Positions 1 through 9,366 are shown, counted from the stretch's first letter. The stretch: 64,000 nt of DNA from Sphingomonas panacisoli (GCF_007859635.1 NZ_CP042306.1:2046001-2110000); one strand, 5' to 3'. The notes: generated from the letters alone by a model not told the origin. Program-made: numbers and translations.

Positions 1-561
1 CGCGAGGAACGGCGGCTGCGATCGCGACAGGAAATACGACCGCGTGCCGTTGGGGATATGTCCGTACCGCTCGATCAGGGACACGAAATTGTCGAGCATC
101 GACTCGACCAGCGCATCCCGCCCGTCGATCGCCAGCCCCAGCATCGTAAAGTAGCTGTCCCAGTAATATATCTCGCGAAACCGCCCGCCGGGGATGACGT
201 ACGGCGACGGCAGCGGAAGCGCGGACGACCATGGCCCACCCGGTTGCGCGGTGACGACGAGATCGTCCCACAACGCGGCGATATGGTCGCCGATGCTTGC
301 CTGATCATCGGGTGGATCGAGCCGAGGTGGTGGTGGCGGATCGAAATTCCGTTCGACGAACGCGCGAAGTTCATCGTCGCCTTGCGGCCGTTGCGCGTCC
401 CATGCCGCCATGATGTCGGCCGGCGCGCGGCGCGGCTCCATGTCGGGAAAGGTCTTGCCGTCGCCGAACAACCGCCGCTGCTGTACCGCGACGAACAGAT
501 CGCCGAAGAGTTCGTCGGGTCCGGGCGGCACGGAATTAGCAACAGGGACGTGACGATTCAT
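1..561 (-). CDS. Trehalase, GH37 (partial, runs off the left edge)
   Basis: This gene hydrolyses trehalose to two glucose units. Only the first 187 codons are present and the frame stays open to base 1. The diagnostic GH37 signature PGGRFREIYYWDSYF is at residues 124-137, followed by the family-typical IERYGHIPNGTRSYF stretch. The ATG at 561 is preceded by a GGAG-containing region about 12 bases upstream. The N-terminus (MNRHVPVANSVPPGPDELFG) shows no signal peptide, so a cytosolic enzyme is possible, although many trehalases are periplasmic and a start further upstream was not found. Two LacI-type operators lie 134-171 bases upstream, matching those of the TonB receptor and esterase nearby. 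That context suggests a trehalose or related alpha-glucoside regulon. The catalytic residues lie outside the window. Confidence 0.9.
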   Translation of the reverse strand, partial: MNRHVPVANSVPPGPDELFGDLFVAVQQRRLFGDGKTFPDMEPRRAPADIMAAWDAQRPQGDDELRAFVERNFDPPPPPRLDPPDDQASIGDHIAALWDDLVVTAQPGGPWSSALPLPSPYVIPGGRFREIYYWDSYFTMLGLAIDGRDALVESMLDNFVSLIERYGHIPNGTRSYFLSRSQPPFLA

Positions 562-694
562 CGCGCCGCCGCTCCGAGGCAAGTCACGATGACGCTGAAA
601 CGGAACATCGACGGCGTCACGCGCAAGGTACCGGCCCCTCCTGCATCGGCCAGCCAGTGCGGCTCGCCAATGACGGGACAGAGCTACTCGCGAA

Positions 695-708
695 TGACAT
701 CGATAACA
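695..708. promoter_or_regulatory. LacI-type operator, ATCGAT class, site 1 of the trehalase pair
   Basis: The sequence TGACATCGATAACA fits the LacI/GalR consensus TGnnAnCGnTnnCA. The identical 14-mer recurs at 4315-4328 and 5508-5521. It lies in the gap between the LacI gene and the trehalase start. Confidence 0.75.
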
Positions 709-718
709 AGAGCGATAA

Positions 719-732
719 TGATATCGATACCA
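719..732. promoter_or_regulatory. LacI-type operator, ATCGAT class, site 2 of the trehalase pair
   Basis: The sequence TGATATCGATACCA begins 24 bases after the first site. It keeps the outer TG/CA and the central ATCGAT. The tandem arrangement repeats that in front of the TonB receptor at 4315-4351. Confidence 0.7.
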
Positions 733-748
733 ACGAACTGATAAAGCG

Positions 749-1771
749 TCAGTCGGCTTGCGTGGAAGCTCGAACGATCAGTTCGACGGGCAGCGTTTCG
801 GGGTTAGGTTGGGTACCCTCGACCCACGCGAGCATCGTCTCCCCCAACAACTCGCCGGCGCGCTGCCAATCCTGCCGGACCGTCGTCAGCGGGATGGCGG
901 CGTTCGCCGCTGCCGGAATGCCGTCATAGCCGATCACCACCATGTCATCGGGGATCGCGATATTCCGCGCGATCAACGCATCCATCGCGCCGAGCGCGAT
1001 CATGTCGCTTGCGCCGACGATCGCATCGCCGCGCCAGCCGCCCTCGATCGCCGCATCCACGGCGGCGCGCCCGGCGAGCATCCCGAACTCGCAGGCGCGC
1101 GCGGTCACGCGCATCGTTGCGCCACCGCCCTGCTCGAGGCCGGTCAACCGGTCGGCGACTTCCTGATGTTCCTGGTCGCCCAGAAACAGCACGTCGCGAC
1201 GACCCAGCGCCGCAAGATGCTGTCCGATCAACGCGCCGCCCCGACGATTGTCGCTGCCGATCGTGATCCAGTCGCCGTCGGTCGCCCGCCGCGCACCCCA
1301 GACGACGAACGGCAGGCCCATTTCGCTGACCTGGCCGAGCAGTGTATCGTCAGTCCCCTGCCCCAGAAAGATGATGCCGTCGGAATCATGGTCGCCCGAT
1401 GCCAACACCTGATCCGCGGTCGTTAGAACCAATCGGTAATTCGCCGCCGTCAGGCATTGCAGCAGTCCACCGACCAGCCCCAAGAAGATCGGGTCGGACA
1501 TCGTGCGGTCGGCGGTCGGGGTCATGTTGATGACCACCGTGACGCTATGATTACGCCGCAGCCGCAGATTGCGCGCCGCGGTGTTAAGCCGATAACCGTG
1601 CGTCCGAGCCAATTGCTGGATCTGTTCGCGCACCGGCGCGCGAACCAGCGCGCTGTCCTTCAACGCGCGCGACACCGTGATCTTGGACACACCCGCCAGT
1701 TCGGCCAGGTCATCCATCGTCATGCGGCGGCCCGTCCCTGCGAGCTCACTGGCCGATACGCGTTTCGTCAT
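749..1771 (-). CDS. LacI/GalR-family transcriptional regulator (trehalase/TonB-receptor regulon)
   Basis: This is a 340-residue repressor. The helix-turn-helix is at about residues 18-45 (MDDLAELAGVSKITVSRALK), the hinge helix follows with LNTAARNL, and the rest is a periplasmic-binding-protein-like effector domain ending in the usual LTTVRQDW region. It sits between the TonB receptor (start-to-stop gap about 90 bases) and the trehalase, all on the minus strand. Three neighbouring promoters carry TGnnATCGATnnCA operators, so it very likely controls the receptor, the esterase and the trehalase. Its recognition helix (SKITVSRALK) differs from the SKKTVSRVIN of the two LacI proteins in the uronate locus, consistent with the different operator core. 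The ligand is unknown; trehalose or a glucose derivative is an inference. A shorter start at codon 17 is possible. Confidence 0.9.
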   Translation of the reverse strand: MTKRVSASELAGTGRRMTMDDLAELAGVSKITVSRALKDSALVRAPVREQIQQLARTHGYRLNTAARNLRLRRNHSVTVVINMTPTADRTMSDPIFLGLVGGLLQCLTAANYRLVLTTADQVLASGDHDSDGIIFLGQGTDDTLLGQVSEMGLPFVVWGARRATDGDWITIGSDNRRGGALIGQHLAALGRRDVLFLGDQEHQEVADRLTGLEQGGGATMRVTARACEFGMLAGRAAVDAAIEGGWRGDAIVGASDMIALGAMDALIARNIAIPDDMVVIGYDGIPAAANAAIPLTTVRQDWQRAGELLGETMLAWVEGTQPNPETLPVELIVRASTQAD

Positions 1772-1863
1772 GAGGTGGTTCTAGCCAAATCCGTCCCGCC
1801 GCCAAGTGCGCGCAGAACGACCGGCCGCGCGTCATGGGACACGCGCCCGGCGGCCGTCACATG

Positions 1864-4233
1864 CTAGAAGCGCGCGCGGAGCGACACGCCGTACATCCGC
1901 GGCTCACCGAAGATCGCCGTACTGTACCCCGTGGCGTTGTATTGCTGGATCACGTTGGTGCGATAGGTCTTGTTGGTCAGGTTGGTGGCAAACACCGACA
2001 GATCGACATGACCGTTGTTGAGGAAGTTGTTCCAATCGATCCGCGCGCCGAGCAGGCCGTACGGATCGACGAAGCTGAACGGCTGCGTCGGGTCGGTATC
2101 GCCGACATAGGTCCGCCCCTTCCAGGCGTAGTTCGCGCTCAGTTTGATCTCGCCATACGAATCCGGCACCGGCAGCGTCAGGACGCCGCTGACGTTGAAC
2201 TGGTTTTTCGGCGTGTAAACGAACGGCAGATTGGTCAGGTCGGTCGGCGGCGTCGTCGGCAGGACGTAGCGATCGTATTTCGCATCGGTATAGGCATAGC
2301 CGGCGTTGATCGAGAACAGTCGCCCGAAGCGAATGTCGCCTTCCAGCTCGACGCCTTTGATCGTCGCCTTCGCGGCATTGCCGGTGCCGCCCGTCGTCAG
2401 TGCGCCGATCAGCAACGGCACGTTGGCCTGAATGTCGTTATACTTGTTGATGTAGCCCGTGGCGTTGAAATGTCCGCGGACACCGCCGGCGCGCCATTCG
2501 GTCTTGATGCCGACTTCGGTCGTCTTGACCGTTTCCGGCCGGAACAGGAAGCCGATGCTGTCGACCGTGCCACCCAGACCGATCAGGATCGGATTGATGC
2601 CGCCCGGCTTGTAGCCCTTCTTGTAGTTGGCGAAGAGCAGGATCTTGTCGGTCACCTTATAGTCCGCGCCGAACGCGAAGGAGTCGCCCGACGTCGAGCC
2701 GGCGGCCGACAGGTGGCAATTGGGATAGACCGCGCCGAACGGCAGCTGACACAGATCGCCCGGCTTGGGCGACGGCGGCGGGAACGAGATCACGCCCGGA
2801 TAGACGAGCAGATCGATGCTGACCGCGAAATCGTTCCACGTATAGCGATAGCCGGCGGTCAGGTTCAGTCCGTCGAGCGCCGGGACGATCTTGCCGACGT
2901 CGAGACCGAGCTGCCCGAACAGCGCGCGGGATTTCCCGCGCAGGGCCGCGTCGGTCTGATTGGTGGTCGCGACGGTCTGCAACTCCTGCGTATAGGAATT
3001 GACGCCGCCCGGCGACGTACGGTCGTAATAGCCGCCGGTCTGAACGCTAAGGGGGCCGAAATTGCCCGTCAGCCGCAATTCTTCGGTGAACTGGATGATG
3101 TCGGAATTCCACGAGCCCGGAACATAGGCGCCGTTCGAATTCTGGATCGGAAAGAGCGTGCCGTCATCGTCGCGCGCGCTGTCGGTCTGATACCGGGCGT
3201 AGCTGAGAATATTCGTCAGCTTCAGGTTGCTCGTGATGTCGATCGTCGTGCGGTTGTTGATCGAACTCGAGCGCAAGCGATCGCGCGTCTGCGCATCGAG
3301 CGAGACATGGCGAACGTCGAGCCCGGCGCGCGCTTGCAACGCCGAATAGACCAGCGCACCGAGCGGCGGCTTGGTCGGGTCTGCCGGGTTGGCGGGATTG
3401 TAGTTCGCGGCGAGCAAAACGACCGCGGGACCCTGCTCGTTCGATACGTAGAGCGACCCGACCGTGTAGTTCTCCAGCCAGCTGAACGGGCGCGCGATCA
3501 GGCTGGCGCGATAGACGGTCGAATCGCGATTATCGTAGTCGCGCTTGCTGGTGACATCATGGCTGAAACCCTCACGCGTCTGACGCTGAATGCCGGCGCG
3601 GAACAACAGTTTGTCGGCGACGATCGGCAGGTTGATCACGCCTTCGACGTCGAGCCGGTTATAGCTGCCGTACGTCCCCATCATATAGCCGCCGAACTCG
3701 TTGGTCGGGCGGGCCGGTTCGAACAGGATCGCACCGCCGGTCGTGTTCTGGCCGAACAGCGTCCCCTGGGGTCCGTTGAGTACCTGGATATTCTGCAGAT
3801 CGAAAAACAGGCCCGGACCCGACGCATAGACCGGCGCTTCGGCGAAATACGGCACGACCGACGGACCGCCGCCCAGACCGGCGGTCAGCGATCCGCCGCG
3901 CTGGCCACGAATGGCGAAACTGGTGTTGTTGCGATTGAGGCCGGTGTTGACCGTCAGCGACGGCACCAGCTTCTGCAGATCGGTAACCGTCTGCACGTCC
4001 TTCTCGCGCAGTTCGGTGCCGCTCACTGCGGTCAGCGACATCGGAACGTTCTGCTGATTTTCCGACACGCGACGTGCGGTGACGACGATTTCGCCCTCTT
4101 GGTCGGGAGAAACCGTGTCGGCCGACACCGCAGTCGTGCTCTGGTCCGGCGCCTCTTGCGCATGCGCGTTGGTGGCGGCGGTCATCGCCATCAGCGAAGC
4201 TGCAACGAGCAGCGCGGCGGTGCGATTCGACAT
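1864..4233 (-). CDS. TonB-dependent receptor (sugar-regulon type)
   Basis: This 789-residue outer-membrane beta-barrel takes up a substrate using TonB energy. The start at 4233 is chosen because GGAGAGGAACC precedes it and because MSNRTAALLVAASLMAM...AHAQ is a clean signal peptide. The longer open frame upstream would translate through the operators. The plug domain begins with EIVVTARRVSENQQNVPMSL and the barrel ends in the typical terminal aromatic strand (YGVSLRARF). It resembles the broad iron-complex receptor class rather than TIGR01782, but its operators are shared with a trehalase and an esterase, so a carbohydrate substrate is more likely than a siderophore. Two LacI operators lie 82-118 bases upstream. 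Confidence 0.92.
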   Translation of the reverse strand: MSNRTAALLVAASLMAMTAATNAHAQEAPDQSTTAVSADTVSPDQEGEIVVTARRVSENQQNVPMSLTAVSGTELREKDVQTVTDLQKLVPSLTVNTGLNRNNTSFAIRGQRGGSLTAGLGGGPSVVPYFAEAPVYASGPGLFFDLQNIQVLNGPQGTLFGQNTTGGAILFEPARPTNEFGGYMMGTYGSYNRLDVEGVINLPIVADKLLFRAGIQRQTREGFSHDVTSKRDYDNRDSTVYRASLIARPFSWLENYTVGSLYVSNEQGPAVVLLAANYNPANPADPTKPPLGALVYSALQARAGLDVRHVSLDAQTRDRLRSSSINNRTTIDITSNLKLTNILSYARYQTDSARDDDGTLFPIQNSNGAYVPGSWNSDIIQFTEELRLTGNFGPLSVQTGGYYDRTSPGGVNSYTQELQTVATTNQTDAALRGKSRALFGQLGLDVGKIVPALDGLNLTAGYRYTWNDFAVSIDLLVYPGVISFPPPSPKPGDLCQLPFGAVYPNCHLSAAGSTSGDSFAFGADYKVTDKILLFANYKKGYKPGGINPILIGLGGTVDSIGFLFRPETVKTTEVGIKTEWRAGGVRGHFNATGYINKYNDIQANVPLLIGALTTGGTGNAAKATIKGVELEGDIRFGRLFSINAGYAYTDAKYDRYVLPTTPPTDLTNLPFVYTPKNQFNVSGVLTLPVPDSYGEIKLSANYAWKGRTYVGDTDPTQPFSFVDPYGLLGARIDWNNFLNNGHVDLSVFATNLTNKTYRTNVIQQYNATGYSTAIFGEPRMYGVSLRARF

Positions 4234-4314
4234 GGTTCCTCTCCCGAACGCCGGCGCACCGGCGATTGTTATTGCGCCCCTGACACGCGGCGTGAGCCCT
4301 TCATTACGTCGCGA

Positions 4315-4328
4315 TGACATCGATAACA
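4315..4328. promoter_or_regulatory. LacI-type operator, ATCGAT class, TonB receptor site 1
   Basis: The sequence TGACATCGATAACA is identical to 695-708 and 5508-5521. It lies upstream of the receptor start at 4233. Confidence 0.75.
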
Positions 4329-4337
4329 ACAGAAAAT

Positions 4338-4351
4338 TGATATCGATGTCA
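4338..4351. promoter_or_regulatory. LacI-type operator, ATCGAT class, TonB receptor site 2
   Basis: The sequence TGATATCGATGTCA is a near-perfect palindrome with TG/CA ends. It starts 23 bases after the neighbouring site, giving the same tandem spacing as at the trehalase (24 bases). Confidence 0.75.
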
Positions 4352-4379
4352 TCCAAGAGAACTTTCTAACGTAAGGCGG

Positions 4380-5447
4380 CTATTTCGCGACTAGATTGGC
4401 GGCGAAGAAATCGACGATCGCCTGATACGCTTGCTTCGACTCGGCGGCTTCCGGATCGACGAAGAATGCATGCGGCATGCCGTCCCATACCCGCAGCTCC
4501 GTTTTGACACCGGCGGCGCGCAACAACTCATTGCTGTGCAGCACCGAACTCAGCGCGAAATCGCGCGTGCCGCTGATCAGCAAGGTCGGCGGAAATCGTT
4601 TCACGATCGCGGGCGACAGGCCTGGAAAGACCATCGGATCGTCGGCCCGTGCACCGGCAAAATACGGTATCGAGATCAGCTTGGGCATGGTCGCCGGACT
4701 AGGCACTTGTCCCGTCGCGGCTGCCGCGAAATATGCCGAGTCGCCGCCCAGATCGACCAACGAAGCGCAAAACGTCCCGATCGCGCCCGGCACCGGAATT
4801 TTCTTGTCGATCATCCACGCGACCGACTGCGCGGTCAGCCCGCCGCCGGCGGAGCATCCGTAGATGCCGATCGCCCGCGCAGGGTACTTGCCGAGCAGCG
4901 CCTTGTAGACCGCGATCACGTCCTCGGTCGCGGCCGGGAAGCGGTTCTCCGGTCCCAGCCGATAATCCACCGTCAGCACTTCGATGCGGCCCACGGCCGC
5001 GATCGGGATCGCCTCCGCCAGCGCACCGCTGTTCGCGCCCCACATGAACGCGCCGCCGTGCAGATTGACCAGCACACGCCCGCGATTGGCCGCGGCCACC
5101 CCCGCGCTGGGCAAGACGCGCTGCACGTGTACGCCGCCGATAGTGATATCGGTGACCTTGACGTCGTACATCGCCCGCATGCGCTTCACGCGGTCGGTAT
5201 TCTGGACGTCGTAATAAGCCCGCATTTCCGGGATCGAAGCGTTCGGCGGCAATTGCGGCAACGCCCGCATCCGGTCGAACAGCGCAACGGTCTCCGGCGC
5301 GTTATACGTCGAATAGGGCAGGACGAAGCTCGGCACCGTGATGGGGCCGGTGGTCGGTGCGGCCGATTGACCGTGCGCCGCCGTCACCGCCAGCGCCAAC
5401 CCGGCTGCTATGACCGCCACGCTTGCCTTGAGCTGCCTGCCGCCCAT
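4380..5447 (-). CDS. Exported alpha/beta-hydrolase esterase (HSL/family IV type)
   Basis: This 355-residue serine esterase probably removes acyl groups from small esters or sugar acetates. The HSL motif NLHGGAFMWG supplies the oxyanion hole, the nucleophile elbow is GCSAGGG, the acid is in SGTRDFAL and the histidine in GMPHAFF. The start at 5447 is chosen for its AGGAGAG ribosome site and because MGGRQLKASVAVIAAGLALA...AHG forms a signal peptide. The longer frame upstream would read through the operator. A TGACATCGATAACA operator 61 bases upstream ties the gene to the receptor and trehalase. The exact substrate cannot be read from the sequence. Confidence 0.88.
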   Translation of the reverse strand: MGGRQLKASVAVIAAGLALAVTAAHGQSAAPTTGPITVPSFVLPYSTYNAPETVALFDRMRALPQLPPNASIPEMRAYYDVQNTDRVKRMRAMYDVKVTDITIGGVHVQRVLPSAGVAAANRGRVLVNLHGGAFMWGANSGALAEAIPIAAVGRIEVLTVDYRLGPENRFPAATEDVIAVYKALLGKYPARAIGIYGCSAGGGLTAQSVAWMIDKKIPVPGAIGTFCASLVDLGGDSAYFAAAATGQVPSPATMPKLISIPYFAGARADDPMVFPGLSPAIVKRFPPTLLISGTRDFALSSVLHSNELLRAAGVKTELRVWDGMPHAFFVDPEAAESKQAYQAIVDFFAANLVAK

Positions 5448-5507
5448 CGTTCTCTCCTGTTTCATATGGCCGATCTTCGTGACGGCTTGCGCATCGATAT
5501 CGCACGA

Positions 5508-5521
5508 TGACATCGATAACA
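5508..5521. promoter_or_regulatory. LacI-type operator, ATCGAT class, esterase promoter
   Basis: The sequence TGACATCGATAACA is the third exact copy in the window. A degenerate second ATCGAT core lies 19 bases away at 5493-5498 but lacks the TG/CA ends. Confidence 0.72.
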
Positions 5522-5614
5522 ATGCATCATGTCTTTCTGAACGCGCGATCGCGTCGCGCAGGTCGGGACCTATCCATAGCTTGATCGATAACGCGCGCCC
5601 TGCGATTGGCAGTT

Positions 5615-6211
5615 ATGAACTCGCCGCTACGCACCTTGCGCCTCTCGACACAATGCTTCCTTCTGGCAGGGCTTGTTCTCCAGCCTTCGCTGACCGAAGC
5701 GACGGTTCGTAAGGGCAGGATGCCGCCGCCTGCCTCGAGGCAGGCCGCACCGAACACCAGGATTATACCGTTGCCGTTGGCGCCGATCATCCCGGCCGCT
5801 CAGCGCCTGTGCGCGAGCCGAACCAAATCTGGTCTCGGATACACAATCCTCCGCGAAGGAGCGGGCGCGAAGCCGGGCGCGACCGACACCGTGATGATCA
5901 ACTATATCGGTTACCTCGCCGCGAACGGAGCGGTCTTCGACCAGGGCATGCAATCTGCGCTACCCGTCGACAAGGTCATCTCGGGGTTTTCGCAGGGAAT
6001 GCAGATGGCGGCACGAACCGGCATTATCCGCCTCTGCATTCCGGCATCGTTGGGGTACGGTGCGACGGCTACGGGTCCGATCCCCGCCAATTCCGATCTG
6101 GTGTTCCAAGTCGAGCTGATCGACATCAAAACGGCGGCGGAAATGACCACCATTCGTATGGGCGAAGCGACCAACCCTGCGACGGGTAACGATGCTGAGC
6201 CGCAGAAATAG
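5615..6211 (+). CDS. Exported FKBP-type peptidyl-prolyl isomerase
   Basis: This 198-residue protein catalyses proline cis-trans isomerisation, probably in the periplasm. The N-terminus (MNSPLRTLRLSTQCFLLAGLVL) looks like a signal or lipoprotein-like leader with a Cys in it. The FKBP domain covers about residues 75-180, with DTVMINYIGYLAANGAVFD and the hallmark IPASLGYG...IPANSDLVFQVELIDI. A TTG three codons earlier could also start the frame, but the ATG at 5615 fits better. It is read away from the esterase and stands alone. Confidence 0.88.
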   Translation: MNSPLRTLRLSTQCFLLAGLVLQPSLTEATVRKGRMPPPASRQAAPNTRIIPLPLAPIIPAAQRLCASRTKSGLGYTILREGAGAKPGATDTVMINYIGYLAANGAVFDQGMQSALPVDKVISGFSQGMQMAARTGIIRLCIPASLGYGATATGPIPANSDLVFQVELIDIKTAAEMTTIRMGEATNPATGNDAEPQK

Positions 6212-6334
6212 GCAAGCCCTAGCCAGATCTAGCGAACCTTCACGGCGGCTGATTCGAGGCAGCGAGCGTCGTGGAAACGAGCGTCCCGGCTGTCGCCATT
6301 ATCCCGGAGATCATCGCGGCCGCGATCGAGCGCG

Positions 6335-8263
6335 TCAGGCAGGATTGTACTTTGTCAGAAACGCTTCGACCTTCTTGAGGAAATCGATCTGATCTTCCGG
6401 CTTGGAAAAGCCGTGGCCTTCGCCTTTGTAGACGTAATATTCCGGCGGACGGCCCAGCTTGGTCAGCGCGTCCGCCAGCATTTTAGACTGGATGGGCGGC
6501 ACGTTCGTATCCGCGTCGCCATGCGCAATCAGGATGGGCACCTTCAGGTCGACAGCGCGCTTGGCCGGCGAAATCGCGTCCAGATCGACACTATTGCCGC
6601 CCTGCACGCGATCGCGCCAGTTGCGATAATATCGCGCGGCAACGAAGCTCTTCCGGTCGTATTTCAACTGTGCGGCGATATCCGACACCCCGGCGAGGCT
6701 GATGGCGCAGCGGTAGATGTCGGGGTTTCGTACGGCGGCCCATTCGGCCGCATAGCCGCCGAACGAGGCGCCCATGATGCAGACGCGTTTGGCATCGACC
6801 AGGCCGCGCGCGACGAGCCATTTGACGCCGTCGTCGATGTCGTCCTGCATGCCGCGGCCCCATTGCCCGTTGCCCTTTTCGACGAACTGGCGACGGTAAC
6901 CGGTCGATCCGCGGAAATTGGGCTGGAGCACGACATAGCCGCGACTCGCGAGAAATTGCGCCCAGACGTCGAAGCTCCATTCGTCGCGCGCGAACGGACC
7001 GCCGTGCGGCATGATGACGAGCGGCAAATCCTTCGCCGCACGCCCCGGCGGCAGCGTCAGATAGGCGGGGATATCCAGCCCGTCCCGGGCCGTATAACTG
7101 ACCGATTCCATGTCGGCCAATTGCTTGCCGATCAGTTGGTCGAACGGCGCGGCGATGACCATCATCCGCCCCACCTTGCGATCGTAGAGATAATAGACGC
7201 CCGGATTGCTTGCCGACGTCGACCACACGACGAGCTTGGACCGATCATCGCTCATCGAAATGATCTGGATGCTCATGCCGGGCAGCGCTTTCTCGAGCTT
7301 GGCCTCAACCCCCTTCAGCTCCGGGTCGAACCACCGGATGCGCGCGCGGTCATCGGTGTAACTGACGGATTCGAGCTGCCCGCTTTTGGTCAGGTCGAAA
7401 TCCGTGACATCGACCTTGGGGTTTTCGTAGACCAGCTCACCCAGGCGATCGGCGACGAAGTCGTAGCGATAGAGGCCAAATCGACCGCTCGCCCCGGTCG
7501 CGACGGCATATCCCTGGTCGCTGTCAGGCGTGACGGCCATCGTATCGATCTGATTGTTGTCGTCCCGGATCGTGCGACCGGTCGATTTGCTAAAATCGAC
7601 GCGGTCGTCGTGACGGTAATAGATCCACCACTTCTTGCCGTCCGACGCGATACCGGTGCGGATCGTGCCCGACGTATCGGCGAACCAGCTCCAGACGCGC
7701 TCCCTGGGTTTGACTATCTCGGTCGCTTCGTTCGTCGAAAAGTCGAACCGGAAAACGGACGGATAGGTGAACACCGTTTTCTGCGCGGTCACCAACACGA
7801 ATTTCCCGGCGGGATCGACATATGTCAGATCGGTGCCGAAACCATGACCCGTCACGACCGGAACCACTTTGCGCGTCGCGATGTCGTAGACGATCATCTG
7901 CGAGAACCGGATCGGCACGCCCAGCAAGCTGGCGCTGGAGCTGAGGGTGATCAGCAGTTTGTCGTTCCCGACCCAGCGATACGACGACAGATCGTGTCCG
8001 TCGGGCAACGCAATCGAATACGGTTCCTGTTTGTTGGTGATCAGGTCGAACAGGATCAAGCGGGGCTTACCCTCGACCTGGCTTCGCGCGACGAGCCGTT
8101 TGCCATCCGGCGAAATGACCGGGGCAAGCAACGACGGCAGCGCGCCGAAGTCTTCGGCCGTCGGTACGGTGCTCGCAGCTGGCGCCTCCGCCAAAGCGCG
8201 CGGTGCGCCGGCCATCGTCGCCAGCACAACGGCGACGAGGGCCACCCTCCCCTTATCCAGCAT
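6335..8263 (-). CDS. S9-family prolyl oligopeptidase-like exported peptidase
   Basis: This 642-residue serine peptidase has an N-terminal beta-propeller (about residues 30-370) and a C-terminal alpha/beta-hydrolase domain. The nucleophile is in MGASFGGYAAEW, the acid in AHGDADTNVP and the histidine in KGEGHGFSK. HGGPFARDEW supplies the oxyanion region. It resembles the S9C acylaminoacyl/dipeptidyl peptidases. The start at 8263 gives the leader MLDKGRVALVAVVLATMAGAPRALA and follows a GGGGGAAA ribosome site. The longer frame to 8332 lacks a sensible leader. It is a single gene, convergent with the FKBP isomerase. Its substrates are unknown. Confidence 0.92.
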   Translation of the reverse strand: MLDKGRVALVAVVLATMAGAPRALAEAPAASTVPTAEDFGALPSLLAPVISPDGKRLVARSQVEGKPRLILFDLITNKQEPYSIALPDGHDLSSYRWVGNDKLLITLSSSASLLGVPIRFSQMIVYDIATRKVVPVVTGHGFGTDLTYVDPAGKFVLVTAQKTVFTYPSVFRFDFSTNEATEIVKPRERVWSWFADTSGTIRTGIASDGKKWWIYYRHDDRVDFSKSTGRTIRDDNNQIDTMAVTPDSDQGYAVATGASGRFGLYRYDFVADRLGELVYENPKVDVTDFDLTKSGQLESVSYTDDRARIRWFDPELKGVEAKLEKALPGMSIQIISMSDDRSKLVVWSTSASNPGVYYLYDRKVGRMMVIAAPFDQLIGKQLADMESVSYTARDGLDIPAYLTLPPGRAAKDLPLVIMPHGGPFARDEWSFDVWAQFLASRGYVVLQPNFRGSTGYRRQFVEKGNGQWGRGMQDDIDDGVKWLVARGLVDAKRVCIMGASFGGYAAEWAAVRNPDIYRCAISLAGVSDIAAQLKYDRKSFVAARYYRNWRDRVQGGNSVDLDAISPAKRAVDLKVPILIAHGDADTNVPPIQSKMLADALTKLGRPPEYYVYKGEGHGFSKPEDQIDFLKKVEAFLTKYNPA

Positions 8264-8353
8264 CGTTTCCCCCTTGCTGATCAGCACCCTATGCGATCGG
8301 TACCCAATCGCAAGCAGCAGGACCAAACGCACGAATGCGATCTCCGGCTGGTT

Positions 8354-9259
8354 TCAGCCAGCCGTACGCTCACCATAATGATCGGCCAGATAATCGACGA
8401 GAAGGCGGATGCGTGCTGGCAAGTTGGCACCGCCGACGAACACGGCCTGAAACACTTCGCGATCGCCAGGATTGAACGGTTCCAACAACGGGACCAGCCG
8501 GCCTTCGGCAATCGCGCGACCAAGCCCGAAATTGCCGAGGCGCGCGATTCCGACGCCGTCTAGCGCAAGCTGGAGGAGCGTCTCGCCACTATTGGCCTCA
8601 ACCGACCCTCTCACCGACATCTGGAAATTCGCGCCGTCGCGGCGGAACGGCCAGACCGGTTCGACGCGACGAAAATTGAAGTTCAGGCAGTTATGCTCTG
8701 CCAAGTCTTCGGGGCTTTGCGGTGCGCCATGGGCGGCAACATATTTTGGCGAGGCCACGATCGTCCGGCCGTTGTCGCCCAGCCGCCTTGCCATCAACTG
8801 ACTGTCGGCAAGCGGTCCTGAACGGATCGCGACATCCGCCTGCCCTTGGGCGATGTCGACCTTCTCGTCCGACAGGTTCACGTCGATGACGATGCCCGGA
8901 TATCGCTCGATGAACCCCTTGAGCAGCGGCACTATGCAAACACGTCCGTGCGCCACCGACGCGCTCACGCGGACGCGGCCGCGCGGCGCGCCCTGATCGG
9001 CGATCGCTTGTTCCACCTCGTCGATGTCCGAAAGGATGCGTCGCGCACCCCCGAGATAGGTCCGCCCCTCCGCCGTCAACGTTAGCGCGCGTGTCGAACG
9101 CAACAGCAGACGTGCACCCAGTCGCGCTTCGATCCGGTCGATCGTGCGGCTGACGCCGGAGGGTGTCAGATCGAGCTGTCGCCCGGCGGCGGAAAAACTT
9201 CCGGTCGATGCAACGGCGGCGAACACGGCCAAATCCCTCGCTCGATCCAGCCCGGCCAT
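8354..9259 (-). CDS. LysR-family transcriptional regulator
   Basis: This 301-residue regulator has the winged helix-turn-helix at about residues 5-63 (FAAVASTGSFSAAGRQLDLTPSGVSRTIDRIE) and a LysR substrate-binding domain from about 90 to 295. It is divergent from the alpha/beta-hydrolase at 9367 with a 107-base shared promoter gap, the standard LysR arrangement. It therefore probably controls the two downstream hydrolases. The effector is unknown. Confidence 0.93.
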   Translation of the reverse strand: MAGLDRARDLAVFAAVASTGSFSAAGRQLDLTPSGVSRTIDRIEARLGARLLLRSTRALTLTAEGRTYLGGARRILSDIDEVEQAIADQGAPRGRVRVSASVAHGRVCIVPLLKGFIERYPGIVIDVNLSDEKVDIAQGQADVAIRSGPLADSQLMARRLGDNGRTIVASPKYVAAHGAPQSPEDLAEHNCLNFNFRRVEPVWPFRRDGANFQMSVRGSVEANSGETLLQLALDGVGIARLGNFGLGRAIAEGRLVPLLEPFNPGDREVFQAVFVGGANLPARIRLLVDYLADHYGERTAG

Positions 9260-9366
9260 CTTTGATTCCAGTTCATAAATGCTTCGCGTACGTCACGGCT
9301 AATCAGGCGGAGTGTTCCTGTCTAGCTTTTGCCTAACGCACTCAAGCGTCGAACAGGAGACGGTCA

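Noticed and set aside
1834..4317. An 827-codon open frame on the plus strand, antisense to the TonB receptor
   Set aside because: Arg-rich, no domain or leader, and produced by high-GC third positions of the real minus-strand gene. Similar antisense frames at 6413-8563, 19063-21681, 30417-32753 and 39637-42804 were rejected for the same reason.
4234..4356. N-terminal extension of the TonB receptor to 4356
   Set aside because: It would translate the two operators, lacks a leader, and the internal ATG at 4233 has a strong ribosome site followed by a signal peptide.
5491..5504. A second ATCGAT operator in front of the esterase
   Set aside because: The core is present but the TG and CA ends are not, so it was left out as a site.
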